Source: Aureispira sp964404215 (GTDB taxonomy: Bacteria; Bacteroidota; Bacteroidia; Chitinophagales; Saprospiraceae). Taken from it: DNA of 17,462 nucleotides. Of the stretch, positions 9,401-16,015 are shown one piece after another. The notes under the pieces are model-generated. The model ran no database searches and was not told the DNA's origin. It saw only the letters and a program-made list of their open reading frames with translations. The first letter of the stretch is position 1. Each line of letters opens with the position of its first letter. Location: contig CAYOJF010000103.1 of the NCBI GenBank assembly GCA_964404215.1, positions 1-17,462 of the forward strand. The letters run 5' to 3'. The position numbers and the translations under genes are program-made.

Positions 9401-12400
9401 TCTGATTACATCATACAGTATGATAGGACTACAGGGCAGTCTACAGGTTTAGATATTCTAAATCAAGCCATCCAGCAATACAAACCTAATTTTTCAATTA
9501 CAAAATTAGAACATTATCGTTTGCTAGGAGCACCTAATTTAGGTAATGGTATCAATGACTTTTTGTATTTCAAAATATATACAAGCACTGGTGTGTTATA
9601 TCATAGTAATAAAAATGCTGCCTTAGATGCTCAAAATAATCTAACCAATATACCTGATATATATGACTTAAATATCTTCATTAAGCCACCTACTTCTACA
9701 GCTAATACTACTAGTACTGCTATAGATGCCTATGACTATGTGTTCCAGAACTTTGGTCAGGAAGGAAGAATGCACAGTAAATTGTTGGATCATGAAATAG
9801 CTAATGATATAGCACTAAATAATTTACACTTGGAATATAATTATGGGACTAATAATATCCATGACAATATTAGTACTCATACGAGTATTTATAAAAAACC
9901 CATAATCCCCTACAGGTTAATCACTAGTGGAGGGGCTAACTCTATGGGGAATTTATCTATTCTTTTTCATCAAGATGAAGAACGATCTTTATTTATGGAT
10001 TGGCAGCCTTATAGTGATCCATCATTACTGTTTTCTATCTATCCTTTTTACCATCCTTATGCTGGTATGTTTGTTCGTCAACTAACAAGTAGCGGCACCA
10101 AACAACTCTTAAGTAGACAAACACAATCCTATCCTCAAACCATTCATGACAATGGATTTGCTATTGGACAATATCAACCTGCATTCCCTGGTCTGTTGGA
10201 TGGAGCAGAGAGTATAATGAATGGAGATATTGTAGATTTCAGTAAAAAAGGAGCTTACAGTGGCTACAACTGGGAAATTTTCTTCCATATTCCACTATTA
10301 GTGGCAACACAGTTGAGCAAAAACCAACGTTTTGAAGAAGCCATGGAATGGTTCCATTACATTTTTGACCCTACCAACTCCACCAAAGAGCTGTTTGGAG
10401 AAGTAGTCAATCCTCCTCAACGCTATTGGAAAACAAAACCTTTCTTTGAACGAGGAAGTGCTGAATATCTAGCTCAGCAGATAGATACTATTCTGAATAA
10501 CACAGGAGCTCAAGAGGTGATTAATCAAATAACAGAGTGGAAAAACAATCCTTTCCAGCCTCATTTAGTGGCTCGTGGACGTACGGTTGCCTATCAGCGT
10601 AATGTCGTCATGAAATACATTGACAATCTCATTGCTTGGGGCGATCAATTATTTAGGAGGGAGTCTATAGAATCTATCAATCAAGCTACTTTATTGTATG
10701 TAGTAGCCAGTGAACTATTAGGTGAACGTCCACAACAAATTCCACCACTGAATCCTGTAACCAAGAACTTTGATGAAATCAAGGATGATTTGGATAAGTT
10801 CGGAAATACAGATGTCATGATAGCAGCCGAGGGCTTGATTGCGAATACCGCTAATTTGAGTACAACAAATGAGCAAGGCTTACCAGTCATTACCACTAAA
10901 TACTTCTGTGTTCCTAATAACGATAAACTATTGGCTTATTGGGACTTGGTCGAAGATAGACTGTTTAAGATTCGTCATTGTATGAATATAGATGGTTTGG
11001 TACGTCAATTGCCTCTATTTGCCCCACCTATTGACCCTGCATTACTAGTGAAAGCTACCGCAAGTGGACTAGATCTAGGTAGTGTACTCAATGATATGGC
11101 AGCTCCTCGTTCAAGCTACAAGTTTAGAGTACTATCTCGTACAGCTGCACAGTTCACCTCTGAGGTAAAATCACTAGGACAGAGCTTACTATCTGCTATG
11201 CAGAGTAGAGATGCAGAAGGTATGGCATTACTCCAGTCTAGCAATACCACCAAGATCCTAGAAACAACCACTCAACTCAAAGAGTTACAAATAGCAGAAA
11301 CAAAAGAGACCTTAGCAGGTTTAGAAATTTCTAAAGCATCTACAACTATTCGTAAAGAATTTTATGAGAGTAGAGAGTTTATGAATGCAGGGGAAAAAGC
11401 GGCTACAGCTTTATCAGGAGTTTCGTTAGGAGTTCATCTTGCAGGAACAGTATTAGAAGTCATAGGCGCTATTATAACACCTATCCCTGAAATTACAGCA
11501 GGAGTGTCTGGTGTAACAGGCTCTCCTGTTACTACAGCTGAAACTGGGGGAAATAAGATTGGTACATCTTTAAGTAGAGCTGCCAGTGCAAGCTATCAAG
11601 TTTCCAATCTACTAGATAAAACCTCTAATATAGTCTCACAGCAGGCTAGCTACCAACGTCGTCAAGAAGAATGGGACTTGCAAGCAGAATTGGCAACTAA
11701 AGAACTCGAACAGATCGAGAAGCAAATTATTGGGGCTCAAATTCGACTGGCAATTGCGGAAAAGGATCTGGATACGCATGAGCTACAAATAGAAAATGCT
11801 AAAACAGAGGGCGAATACCTAAAATCTAAATACACCAACAAAGAATTATACTCTTGGATGGTAGGACAGATTTCTACGGTATATTTCCAAGCCTACCAAC
11901 TGGCTTACGACATGGCGAAACGTGCCGAAAAAAGCTTTAAGTATGAATTGGCATTGCCTAGCAGTAGTGCTGACCATATTAAGTTTGGCTATTGGGATAG
12001 TCTCAAAAAAGGCTTATTGGCTGGAGACAAATTGATGTTGGACATCAATAAAATGGAATCTGCTTATCTCGAACAGAACAAACGTGAGTTTGAATTGACC
12101 AAAAACATTTCATTACGTCAATTAGCTCCTGCTCAACTATTGGCACTCATCACCACAGGTGAATGTAGTATTGATATTCCAGAATGGTGGTTTGATATGG
12201 ATTTTGCAGGACACTATATGCGTCGTATCAAAGGGATTTCAATGTCTATGCCTTGTATTGTTGGCCCTTACACCAATGTTAATTGTACTTTGAGTATTGA
12301 AAAACACGGCGTGCGTTCTAGTGCAATTGTAGGTAGTGGCTATATGGCTGCTAGTGCTGATACTTTTGTTTCTGAATCAGTTGCTATCAGCCAAGGGCAG

Positions 12401-13096
12401 AATGACAGTGGTTTGTTTGAATTCAACTTCAATGATGAACGTTATTTACCATTCGAGGGAATGGGCGCTATTAGCCGTTGGAAATTAAAACTGGCCGATA
12501 CTGATTTAGCTCAATTTGATTATACTTCTATTACAGATGTCGTCCTGCACATGCGTTATACAGCACGCGATGGAGGTGACACATTGAAAAACGAAGCTAT
12601 TACTCATGTCAAAAATCGTATTGGGGCTCAAATAGCAGCCGTAGAAAATCCTGCTATTCTATTAAGCCTCAAACAGCAGTTTGCTACTGCTTGGCATCGT
12701 TTCATTCAGGCAGACACTACCAGTGGTGCTCACGAATTGACCTTCAAGATCAGTGAAAAACACTTCCCTTATTTTACAAAATTTGGAAGTGGTCGCACTA
12801 TCAAAAATGGTAAAATACTACTGACTACCAAAAATGGAAGTACACATACTTCTACTTTTAGTTTGTCAATTGGCGGTGGGGCTAGTGGTGTTCAAGATCA
12901 AAAGCCTTCTGATAATGGTGTAAATACAGGTCAGATGACAGATAATACCTTGAGTAATCTATTGGTCGATCATACGGACCTTTCTCTGGATTGGACCTTG
13001 ACCATAACAGCTATTGACTCTTTATCGGGTAATGATTTGCAAGCTGCTTTTGAAGCTATTGATGATATTGTATTAGTACTGAATTATACCGTATAA
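3413..13096 (+). CDS. Tc (ABC) toxin complex TcA-type subunit, 3227 aa
   Basis: TcA subunits form a pentameric injector: a helical shell with receptor-binding domains surrounds a channel that docks the TcB-TcC cocoon and passes its toxin into the target cell. Seen here: a helical N-terminal segment (1-85); an Asp/Thr/Ile-rich linker; a beta domain resembling carboxypeptidase-regulatory/transthyretin-like folds at ~144-240 (QVVGTVRDAAW, SDNGTYQINY); an SpvA/VRP1-type motif at ~705-733 (DYCACQHCQSVYSPAAYFTD); the neuraminidase-like/ABC toxin region from ~1613 (FLIDVEMSSCQMTSRIKQAI, YPENWIEPELRDDK); YNWEIFFHIPLLVATQLSKN at ~2285 and FHYIFDPTN; long helices and the channel at ~2617-2843 with a hydrophobic tip at ~2663-2710; and the TcB-binding end (MPCIVGPYTNVNC, YLPFEGMGAISRWKLKL, VVLHMRYTARDGG). 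It is longer than the ~2500 residues usual for TcA. The frame is intact. There is no SD and no signal peptide, as is usual for Tc subunits. The neighbouring TcC-like gene supports the role. Confidence 0.95.
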   Translation: MYPISLEFDSTILEDLKNLYRVLGYIRGKNFPNVEKITVKAIGPLGWQYINALQKKHGLEVIKKLHKETINLINELFAKKQATEKITKVSPIIDKNILTDTISIKDDAISNIKTTISTIKEPSDDDTTNKVVETVPNDDMTHQVVGTVRDAAWQEKAGIKIEVLERGLRDQLTLLGSGETSDNGTYQINYTPPLHPKTKVAKTTFQVVVTATFSPEEVLRQTFDKATVLIQADFTAGDLPYQGISIFEQHLEPISCALGDLDLLQLEESAKNQDISFLQTETGLQRDEITQLLLAHHIAAALAEYPALSPAVIYAFIRQNSLALPLNQTATWATWIEEVIKEATRSLALLNVDQQERTLDNAIETNLLPIQEVLQLKEIKAQLAKLAFDQVLQTPLLQDKISLKELLISQNIEEDSYPAIVESFANQTQSPRSFLEEIAHNPAIDSATLSKIETGYKLMEMTAANLPLMEALQQPLESTKDKSIQRLSDYAKWSVENWMELVAANEKSIPQALLADKEIDPIKTYAQVLQSNTEKLYPNTALVAHASRSPKIALERLEEVTSFLDDHSDFDLKTNHIAHYIQQKPDLISKEAVEEIKVLKRVQNIATSATMGAALLEQEIYSAGQVYSMGQTQFTKTINPQGQFTNSQIGQAYNNATQQYAGALVIASNYSFNQLNPKAIVQITDGFLRQFDDTPQGLPNLDELFGSIDYCACQHCQSVYSPAAYFTDLLRFLGEKQSQPDEKDANGNVTQTYPIVRDLLFARRPDLDGIDLNCQNTYTPMPYIDLVCEVLENQVELINVVNSTPGFEHNTTLEAAQLKALPEHEKEGAYLALAQLYTMHGHYSLWQSKSDLFLKHLGLDYADLIDHWNEAPNQATIAAAYFDITTVDKAFLTDQLYGGLNANGLDFLWQWKHDYSQTTTVDKDRNKRVADFLDASHLSYAQLLELLQLEFVNSGATTIIDRPYNSCDIRQQWLKGDLTVDKLSKITRFLRLWRSTPWEMWELDLLLISSKIGNNAINDTTLTRLHKFHQLQTTLNLSVEELMAFYEPLDTTARRDAENKPILSFYERLFLNPALEADLTDFELSKITTSPINPLQASTVAAVLGVDNTQVIPLMNALSSSLGILTLTVLYQRITLSKKLGYSLEELANLQILAVTNPFSSLENTCKLVEYHQQLQASSLSVEEAIYLLTTRPSSFQLEATTIATYWTKQQEAVADLQNSLFNDDLVANGLDQTSEKLKDLLKRNLGAVPTFSDEETLSDGIDLIYNEGRWVPTYTVAAGPNSPIPIPLGTQIDNFISRYFTFVANIQLAKTILNPANNYTLEQKINYLLEQFVYHFKRQVILEQVSENLGIEENNANLLLSSLEHTNSLSYYDVLRQANAVADIEVVYYRLHKMALLIDSWQITVEELHNYVQHYNNTTLSFLFLTELPVSSANASASLLKLFEWWNFLQLDRKYKSGGASITSLWNLSWTAFQQQFALYLGIESTLLNDMINHFGWSASDFKQYTTLARLLDCLADQKLLGAAVDSIVSWTDRDRFVSGIPGSYFNLVNHQINTANQIQEAAKAKYTRSAWLEVLKPLQDAIRLQKRDALITYHTKSNPVYRYESTNHLFQHFLIDVEMSSCQMTSRIKQAISSVQLFVQRCVMNLETEVALPYVDDNIHDNWEQWQWMQNYRIWEANRKVFLYPENWIEPELRDDKTPFFKEFEDELLQNDITHENVEGAFERYLQKVNEVAHLDIMGCCYSRAADGSKVMHVLARTKEMPQQYYFRTYNYDYQSWNAWEKVDVDIKGNHAIPYVFNNKVHIFWLEILEKPNKVSKLPANESSNSPSTAPENPTYSEIQLSWSVRKTEGWTPKKISQKKLIHPWPIPSFALHIKPRFKAHLRQLWIDIFASTSREFNDTAFYNQYSGQHEKMTNVPFNETTSPTHISSFVFDGYVKEVKLRGVEGTYFIDNKTQKLRTGTKGGAYSNQGLVIIDVLGETSNSTTLVYKVKTNKSDYIIQYDRTTGQSTGLDILNQAIQQYKPNFSITKLEHYRLLGAPNLGNGINDFLYFKIYTSTGVLYHSNKNAALDAQNNLTNIPDIYDLNIFIKPPTSTANTTSTAIDAYDYVFQNFGQEGRMHSKLLDHEIANDIALNNLHLEYNYGTNNIHDNISTHTSIYKKPIIPYRLITSGGANSMGNLSILFHQDEERSLFMDWQPYSDPSLLFSIYPFYHPYAGMFVRQLTSSGTKQLLSRQTQSYPQTIHDNGFAIGQYQPAFPGLLDGAESIMNGDIVDFSKKGAYSGYNWEIFFHIPLLVATQLSKNQRFEEAMEWFHYIFDPTNSTKELFGEVVNPPQRYWKTKPFFERGSAEYLAQQIDTILNNTGAQEVINQITEWKNNPFQPHLVARGRTVAYQRNVVMKYIDNLIAWGDQLFRRESIESINQATLLYVVASELLGERPQQIPPLNPVTKNFDEIKDDLDKFGNTDVMIAAEGLIANTANLSTTNEQGLPVITTKYFCVPNNDKLLAYWDLVEDRLFKIRHCMNIDGLVRQLPLFAPPIDPALLVKATASGLDLGSVLNDMAAPRSSYKFRVLSRTAAQFTSEVKSLGQSLLSAMQSRDAEGMALLQSSNTTKILETTTQLKELQIAETKETLAGLEISKASTTIRKEFYESREFMNAGEKAATALSGVSLGVHLAGTVLEVIGAIITPIPEITAGVSGVTGSPVTTAETGGNKIGTSLSRAASASYQVSNLLDKTSNIVSQQASYQRRQEEWDLQAELATKELEQIEKQIIGAQIRLAIAEKDLDTHELQIENAKTEGEYLKSKYTNKELYSWMVGQISTVYFQAYQLAYDMAKRAEKSFKYELALPSSSADHIKFGYWDSLKKGLLAGDKLMLDINKMESAYLEQNKREFELTKNISLRQLAPAQLLALITTGECSIDIPEWWFDMDFAGHYMRRIKGISMSMPCIVGPYTNVNCTLSIEKHGVRSSAIVGSGYMAASADTFVSESVAISQGQNDSGLFEFNFNDERYLPFEGMGAISRWKLKLADTDLAQFDYTSITDVVLHMRYTARDGGDTLKNEAITHVKNRIGAQIAAVENPAILLSLKQQFATAWHRFIQADTTSGAHELTFKISEKHFPYFTKFGSGRTIKNGKILLTTKNGSTHTSTFSLSIGGGASGVQDQKPSDNGVNTGQMTDNTLSNLLVDHTDLSLDWTLTITAIDSLSGNDLQAAFEAIDDIVLVLNYTV

Positions 13097-13113
13097 TTAA
13101 CACTTGTGCTATT

Positions 13114-13151
13114 AATCCTTCCTTTAGATTAGTCTAGAGGAAGGATTTTTT
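13114..13151 (+). terminator. Rho-independent terminator after the TcA gene
   Basis: A 15-bp stem with one G.U pair and a TTAG loop: left arm AATCCTTCCTTTAGA (13114-13128), right arm TCTAGAGGAAGGATT (13133-13147), running into T6. It begins 17 bp after the TcA stop, so TcA transcription probably ends here and the genes downstream form separate units. Confidence 0.93.
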
Positions 13152-13156
13152 ATTTA

Positions 13157-13660
13157 TTGGGAAATATATGCCTAATTATAATAAATCAACACACAGAAAA
13201 ATTTCCTTTTAAGTATACACCTGAAATTAAGAGGGTTATTTACACCTTAACTGTCTTTTGTATTTTGAGTATATCTTTTTTGTTATTAGCCTATTATGAA
13301 TCTAATACTAATAGATCATTATTTCTACATACAGTCATAGCCACTGTTTTTAGTATTTGTTCTTTCTTAATGGTAAAGGTTTTATATAAAACCATAACAT
13401 CTCGTCAACAAATAATAGTCACCAATACAGGAATTTCTAGTCCACCAAGTAACACGATGGGGCAAAACATTATGATTAAGTATTCATCCATCAAACGTAT
13501 ATTTTTACATAGCATTGATAGTCATATGAGTATAGTGATTTTACACAACAATGAAAGACTAATTATATCGGAGACACTTCTTCGGGATAGAAATACTTTT
13601 ATCGCTTTAGCTAGATGCTTGGATAAAAAAATTAAAATCGAAAATTTTTCGGAAGGTTAA
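13157..13660 (+). CDS. Two-TM membrane protein with PH-like C-terminal domain
   Basis: A 167-residue protein with two hydrophobic segments, VIYTLTVFCILSISFLLLAY (~27-47) and LHTVIATVFSICSFLMVKVL (~55-75), followed by a strand-rich soluble part (QQIIVTNTGISSP, IMIKYSSIKRIFLHS, MSIVILHNNERLIIS) and a final helix (RNTFIALARCLDKK). This resembles small bacterial membrane proteins with a PH-like domain; the function is unknown. The start is uncertain. The long frame opens at TTG 13157, inside the terminator's T-rich tail. An ATG at 13168 gives a natural-looking MPNYNKSTHRKISF that stops at TAA in a TTTT run, where dropping one T would continue as KYTPEIKRV. So either TTG is the start or the gene carries a 1-nt insertion (or sequencing error). 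It could be a membrane immunity protein, but nothing proves this. Confidence 0.6.
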   Translation: MGNICLIIINQHTEKFPFKYTPEIKRVIYTLTVFCILSISFLLLAYYESNTNRSLFLHTVIATVFSICSFLMVKVLYKTITSRQQIIVTNTGISSPPSNTMGQNIMIKYSSIKRIFLHSIDSHMSIVILHNNERLIISETLLRDRNTFIALARCLDKKIKIENFSEG

Positions 13661-13710
13661 CCTAGCTAAATGATTTTTTTAGAGAAAAAACATGGTACAA
13701 ATTGACACAA

Positions 13711-14028
13711 ATGAATAAAAAAGGAGACTTATTCTGCTCTACATTGATATACTTAGATGATAGCCATATTGGCTGCTATGCTAACGAGTTAGATGCCAAA
13801 AAAATCCCCGTATCGGAAGGAGACTTAATTGAAATTATAACTAAAAAAGGAGCTTATTTTGCAAAAATAAAGAAACTTCATGTTAGCTATAATATGACCG
13901 ATAGCAATCCAGCTAATGGAGTTTTATCTATTACTATTATCTGCAAAAAAGAACAACACTACAGTTCTTTTACATCATTACAGAAAGATAATGAATATAA
14001 AAAATTAGGTATTTTTTCACATCAATAA
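13711..14028 (+). CDS. Small hypothetical protein, strand-rich
   Basis: A 105-residue protein. I chose ATG 13711 (MNKKGDLFCSTLIYLDD) rather than the in-frame TTG at 13702. There is no clear SD. The sequence reads as alternating strands (DLFCSTLIYLDDSHIGCYAN, EGDLIEIITKKGAYFAKIKK, GVLSITIICKK), consistent with a small beta-barrel, and has no TM or signal sequence. I do not recognise the family. It lies 50 bp after the membrane protein gene and 18 bp before the next gene, so the three may be co-transcribed. Nearby genes look like stand-alone immunity proteins, and this may be one too, but that is inference from position only. Confidence 0.6.
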   Translation: MNKKGDLFCSTLIYLDDSHIGCYANELDAKKIPVSEGDLIEIITKKGAYFAKIKKLHVSYNMTDSNPANGVLSITIICKKEQHYSSFTSLQKDNEYKKLGIFSHQ

Positions 14029-14046
14029 TCCTAAAAAAATTATACA

Positions 14047-14544
14047 ATGAGTCGTCTAAAAGAATTAATAGATAAAATCCTTATTGAAAAGGAAAGCCGT
14101 GTAAAAGAATTAATAGCGATTATAGATTCTATGGATGATATAAGATCCATTACTATATTAATGTTTTTTTTAGTGGAGAACTTTAAAGACGAAAAGATTT
14201 TCCCTAAGTTAATAGACATTATCAAAAATGAAAAGTATAAAACCAGAAATGGTTCTCTTGTTTATTTATGTGGAGAATACTCTTTATATGAATGTAGTCA
14301 AAAGGTAGATTTTTTTTTAGAGTTGTTGTGTGAGCATGATGGAGAGGTTGGTATGACTGCTATTAGTATTTTATTTGATGCTAGTAGTTTAATTGAATTT
14401 AATTCGGACAACACTAATAGATGGTTAGAATATTTAACGAATGCTAATAAAAAAAGACCTAATAATGTCTATATACATCAAGCGATAAAATTGTTGATTC
14501 CAGATAGTCCAATCCCTCCCCCCAATACTCCAAAGATAAAATGA
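14047..14544 (+). CDS. Helical, HEAT-like orphan immunity-type protein
   Basis: A 165-residue all-helical protein from ATG 14047 (MSRLKELIDKILIEKESRVK). The region around NGSLVYLCGEYSLYECSQKV, then DFFLELLCEHDGEVGMTAIS, resembles a HEAT-like pattern I recall from small immunity proteins: 'R..L.Y.L..Y.C......L..L...G..EV...A..I'. Such helical proteins are common partners of nuclease-type polymorphic toxins, but no toxin lies upstream, so this would be an orphan. The C-terminus is Pro-rich (PDSPIPPPNTPKIK). Its codons cover a 13-nt match to the left end of the dispersed repeat (ccagatagtccaa at 14500-14512) followed by a C-rich run. The stop codon overlaps the start of the next small ORF (ATGA). 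Confidence 0.65.
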   Translation: MSRLKELIDKILIEKESRVKELIAIIDSMDDIRSITILMFFLVENFKDEKIFPKLIDIIKNEKYKTRNGSLVYLCGEYSLYECSQKVDFFLELLCEHDGEVGMTAISILFDASSLIEFNSDNTNRWLEYLTNANKKRPNNVYIHQAIKLLIPDSPIPPPNTPKIK

Positions 14545-14696
14545 AAAGACAACAACCAGGTAATTTAATCACAGATTCGAATGAAATCGAACCAGTCAAA
14601 TTAAAAACAAATAAATTCCTTATACAAATACAGAATACCATGCATAATCAACGCATCAGTATTGTAGATTTTGATATCTATGATAAGAATACCTAG
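14541..14696 (+). CDS. Very small ORF overlapping the preceding gene
   Basis: 51 codons from ATG 14541 to TAG 14694-14696, overlapping the previous stop by an ATGA junction, which suggests translational coupling. The peptide begins MKRQQPGNLITDSNEIEPVK and ends RISIVDFDIYDKNT. It has no hydrophobic segment and no family I recognise. It may be the surviving piece of a longer gene, or a non-functional ORF. The ATGA overlap is the main reason to list it. Confidence 0.35.
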   Translation: MKRQQPGNLITDSNEIEPVKLKTNKFLIQIQNTMHNQRISIVDFDIYDKNT

Positions 14697-14790
14697 ATGG
14701 TTTGCCATAGGATTAGCAGACTCTTAAAAGTATAAAAGGAATAAGAGTTCAATATCAGCAATAGATAATTTTTTAAAAACGAAGGAATAT

Positions 14791-15261
14791 ATGAAATATC
14801 AAATACTAGAAAACTTAACCTTTTTAGATAAAAAACTATTTCTTATTCAAAAACGATTAGCTCCTAAATATTACGGAGATGATATTTCAATAGAATTTGA
14901 AGTTATCTGGGAGGAAAATAATAAAAAAACTATTATTAATAGTTTAACAGCTTTAGCTATTTTTTTGAATAGTGAGAAGAATCTAAAAATGACTATTATC
15001 GAAAATAACATTACGATATTTAGTATTATTACTTCTTATATAATTAATAGAGGCAGAGTTATAACTCTACCTTCTCTTTTTTCCTTTTTAGAAAAGGATT
15101 TTAATATCAAAATAAGTGAAATATTGCCTAAAATCCATGCAGGTATCATAACCTATACAACAGTAGACGCTTCATTATCTAGCCCTACAAAACTATATAA
15201 TATTGAACTTGATATGAATAACAATTTAGCCCTACAAACAATAGAAAAATTTCATAAGTAG
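14791..15261 (+). CDS. Small hypothetical protein, possible orphan immunity protein
   Basis: A 156-residue soluble protein from ATG 14791, preceded by AAGGA at 14782-14786, one of the few SD-like sites here (spacing 4 nt). It alternates strands and helices: MKYQILENLTFLDKKLFLIQ, YYGDDISIEFEVIWEENNKK, IINSLTALAIFLNSEKN, IFSIITSYIINRGRVI, and ends YNIELDMNNNLALQTIEKF. I do not recognise the family. It lies between two immunity-like genes, 94 bp after the 51-codon ORF and 85 bp before the SUKH-4-like gene; an immunity role is only a guess from context. Confidence 0.6.
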   Translation: MKYQILENLTFLDKKLFLIQKRLAPKYYGDDISIEFEVIWEENNKKTIINSLTALAIFLNSEKNLKMTIIENNITIFSIITSYIINRGRVITLPSLFSFLEKDFNIKISEILPKIHAGIITYTTVDASLSSPTKLYNIELDMNNNLALQTIEKFHK

Positions 15262-15347
15262 TATTCTTAATTGCTCTATTAATTGATAGCATTAAAAAGC
15301 CAAGTCGAACTGACAATCAACACACTTATCACCAAGTATTAAGAATA
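15262..15347. repeat. Inverted repeat pair flanking an intergenic gap
   Basis: A perfect 10-bp inverted repeat: TATTCTTAAT at 15262-15271, right after one stop codon, and ATTAAGAATA at 15338-15347, ending on the first base of the next ATG. The loop is 66 nt. It is AT-rich, so chance is possible. It could be a protein-binding site or an mRNA structure that covers the start of the next gene. Confidence 0.4.
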
Positions 15348-15844
15348 TGAAATATAATAAAAGTGACTGGGACAAAATGCATTTAAAACCATTAATTCCA
15401 GATGAATTAAAAGACTTTAATTTTAGTAAAGATGAGCTTAATTTTTTAGTGAACATAGGTATTCCTAGTTCTCCAAATTTATTACTTTGTCTCTCATTAA
15501 ATACTAAAGATAAGATTCTATTAAACGAAACAGAATACCTAAAAATAGGTGGCGATAATGGTTTAGAATATGGTATTATTATGGCTCTACAACTCTCTAC
15601 AATGAAAGTCTATCAAATTGATATAAATGAGCTACAAATATTGAGGCTTGTTAACAACAGTATATCTAGTTTAGTACAATATCTATTCTATTGGGAATTA
15701 ATTCCAAAAAAAGTAGAAGAAAGGCCTATCGCACAAGTACTCCATAACCTAAAAAACACTTACAATCAAATAGATAAAGAAATCTTACTAGATGAAACCA
15801 GCTATTGGAGTCTACTTATAGAAGATATTGAAACTAATTATTAA
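15347..15844 (+). CDS. SUKH-4-like orphan immunity protein
   Basis: A 165-residue soluble protein from ATG 15347 (MKYNKSDWDKMHLKPLIPDE). The pattern fits SUKH-4-type immunity proteins: an early 'L..IGIPSSPNLLL' segment, a mid 'YLKIGGDNGLEYGIIMAL' strand pair with a conserved-looking GGDNG, 'MKVYQIDINEL', then 'LRLVNNSISSLVQYLFYWEL' where the family has a final 'VNSS...L' helix. SUKH proteins neutralise many different secreted toxins. No toxin gene lies directly upstream, so this is an orphan or the toxin has been lost. Repeat copy C begins 50 bp after the stop, as expected at a cassette border. The family call rests on recalled motifs and should be tested by profile search. Confidence 0.65.
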   Translation: MKYNKSDWDKMHLKPLIPDELKDFNFSKDELNFLVNIGIPSSPNLLLCLSLNTKDKILLNETEYLKIGGDNGLEYGIIMALQLSTMKVYQIDINELQILRLVNNSISSLVQYLFYWELIPKKVEERPIAQVLHNLKNTYNQIDKEILLDETSYWSLLIEDIETNY

Positions 15845-15894
15845 GTCATTCAATTACCGTCTTCGATATTTGAATTACAAGGTTTAGAGAACCA

Positions 15895-16015
15895 CCCGAT
15901 AGTCCCAGTATGTAAGGGTTAGTTGGAGTTTAGACGAAGATATATAATCAACGAGGTACAAGCAAAGTACAAAAACAGTAGCAAGGCTTGCATTGCAAAT
16001 CCAAGCCAACAATAG
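15895..16015 (+). repeat. Dispersed cassette repeat, copy C
   Basis: Begins CCC then gatagtcccagtatgtaagg, gttagttggagtttagacga, agatatataatcaacgaggt, acaagcaaagtacaaaaaca, gtagcaaggcttgcattgca and ends aatccaagccaacaatag. This is the cleanest full-length copy (about 120 bp). GCAAGGCTTGC inside it is palindromic. It starts 50 bp after a SUKH-4-like gene and its right end runs in frame into a toxin-like segment. Confidence 0.9.

Noticed and set aside
13692..13718. Mini-ORF MVQIDTNE before the gene at 13711
   Set aside because: Only eight codons; a start at ATG 13711 gives a reasonable protein, and a leader peptide cannot be supported.
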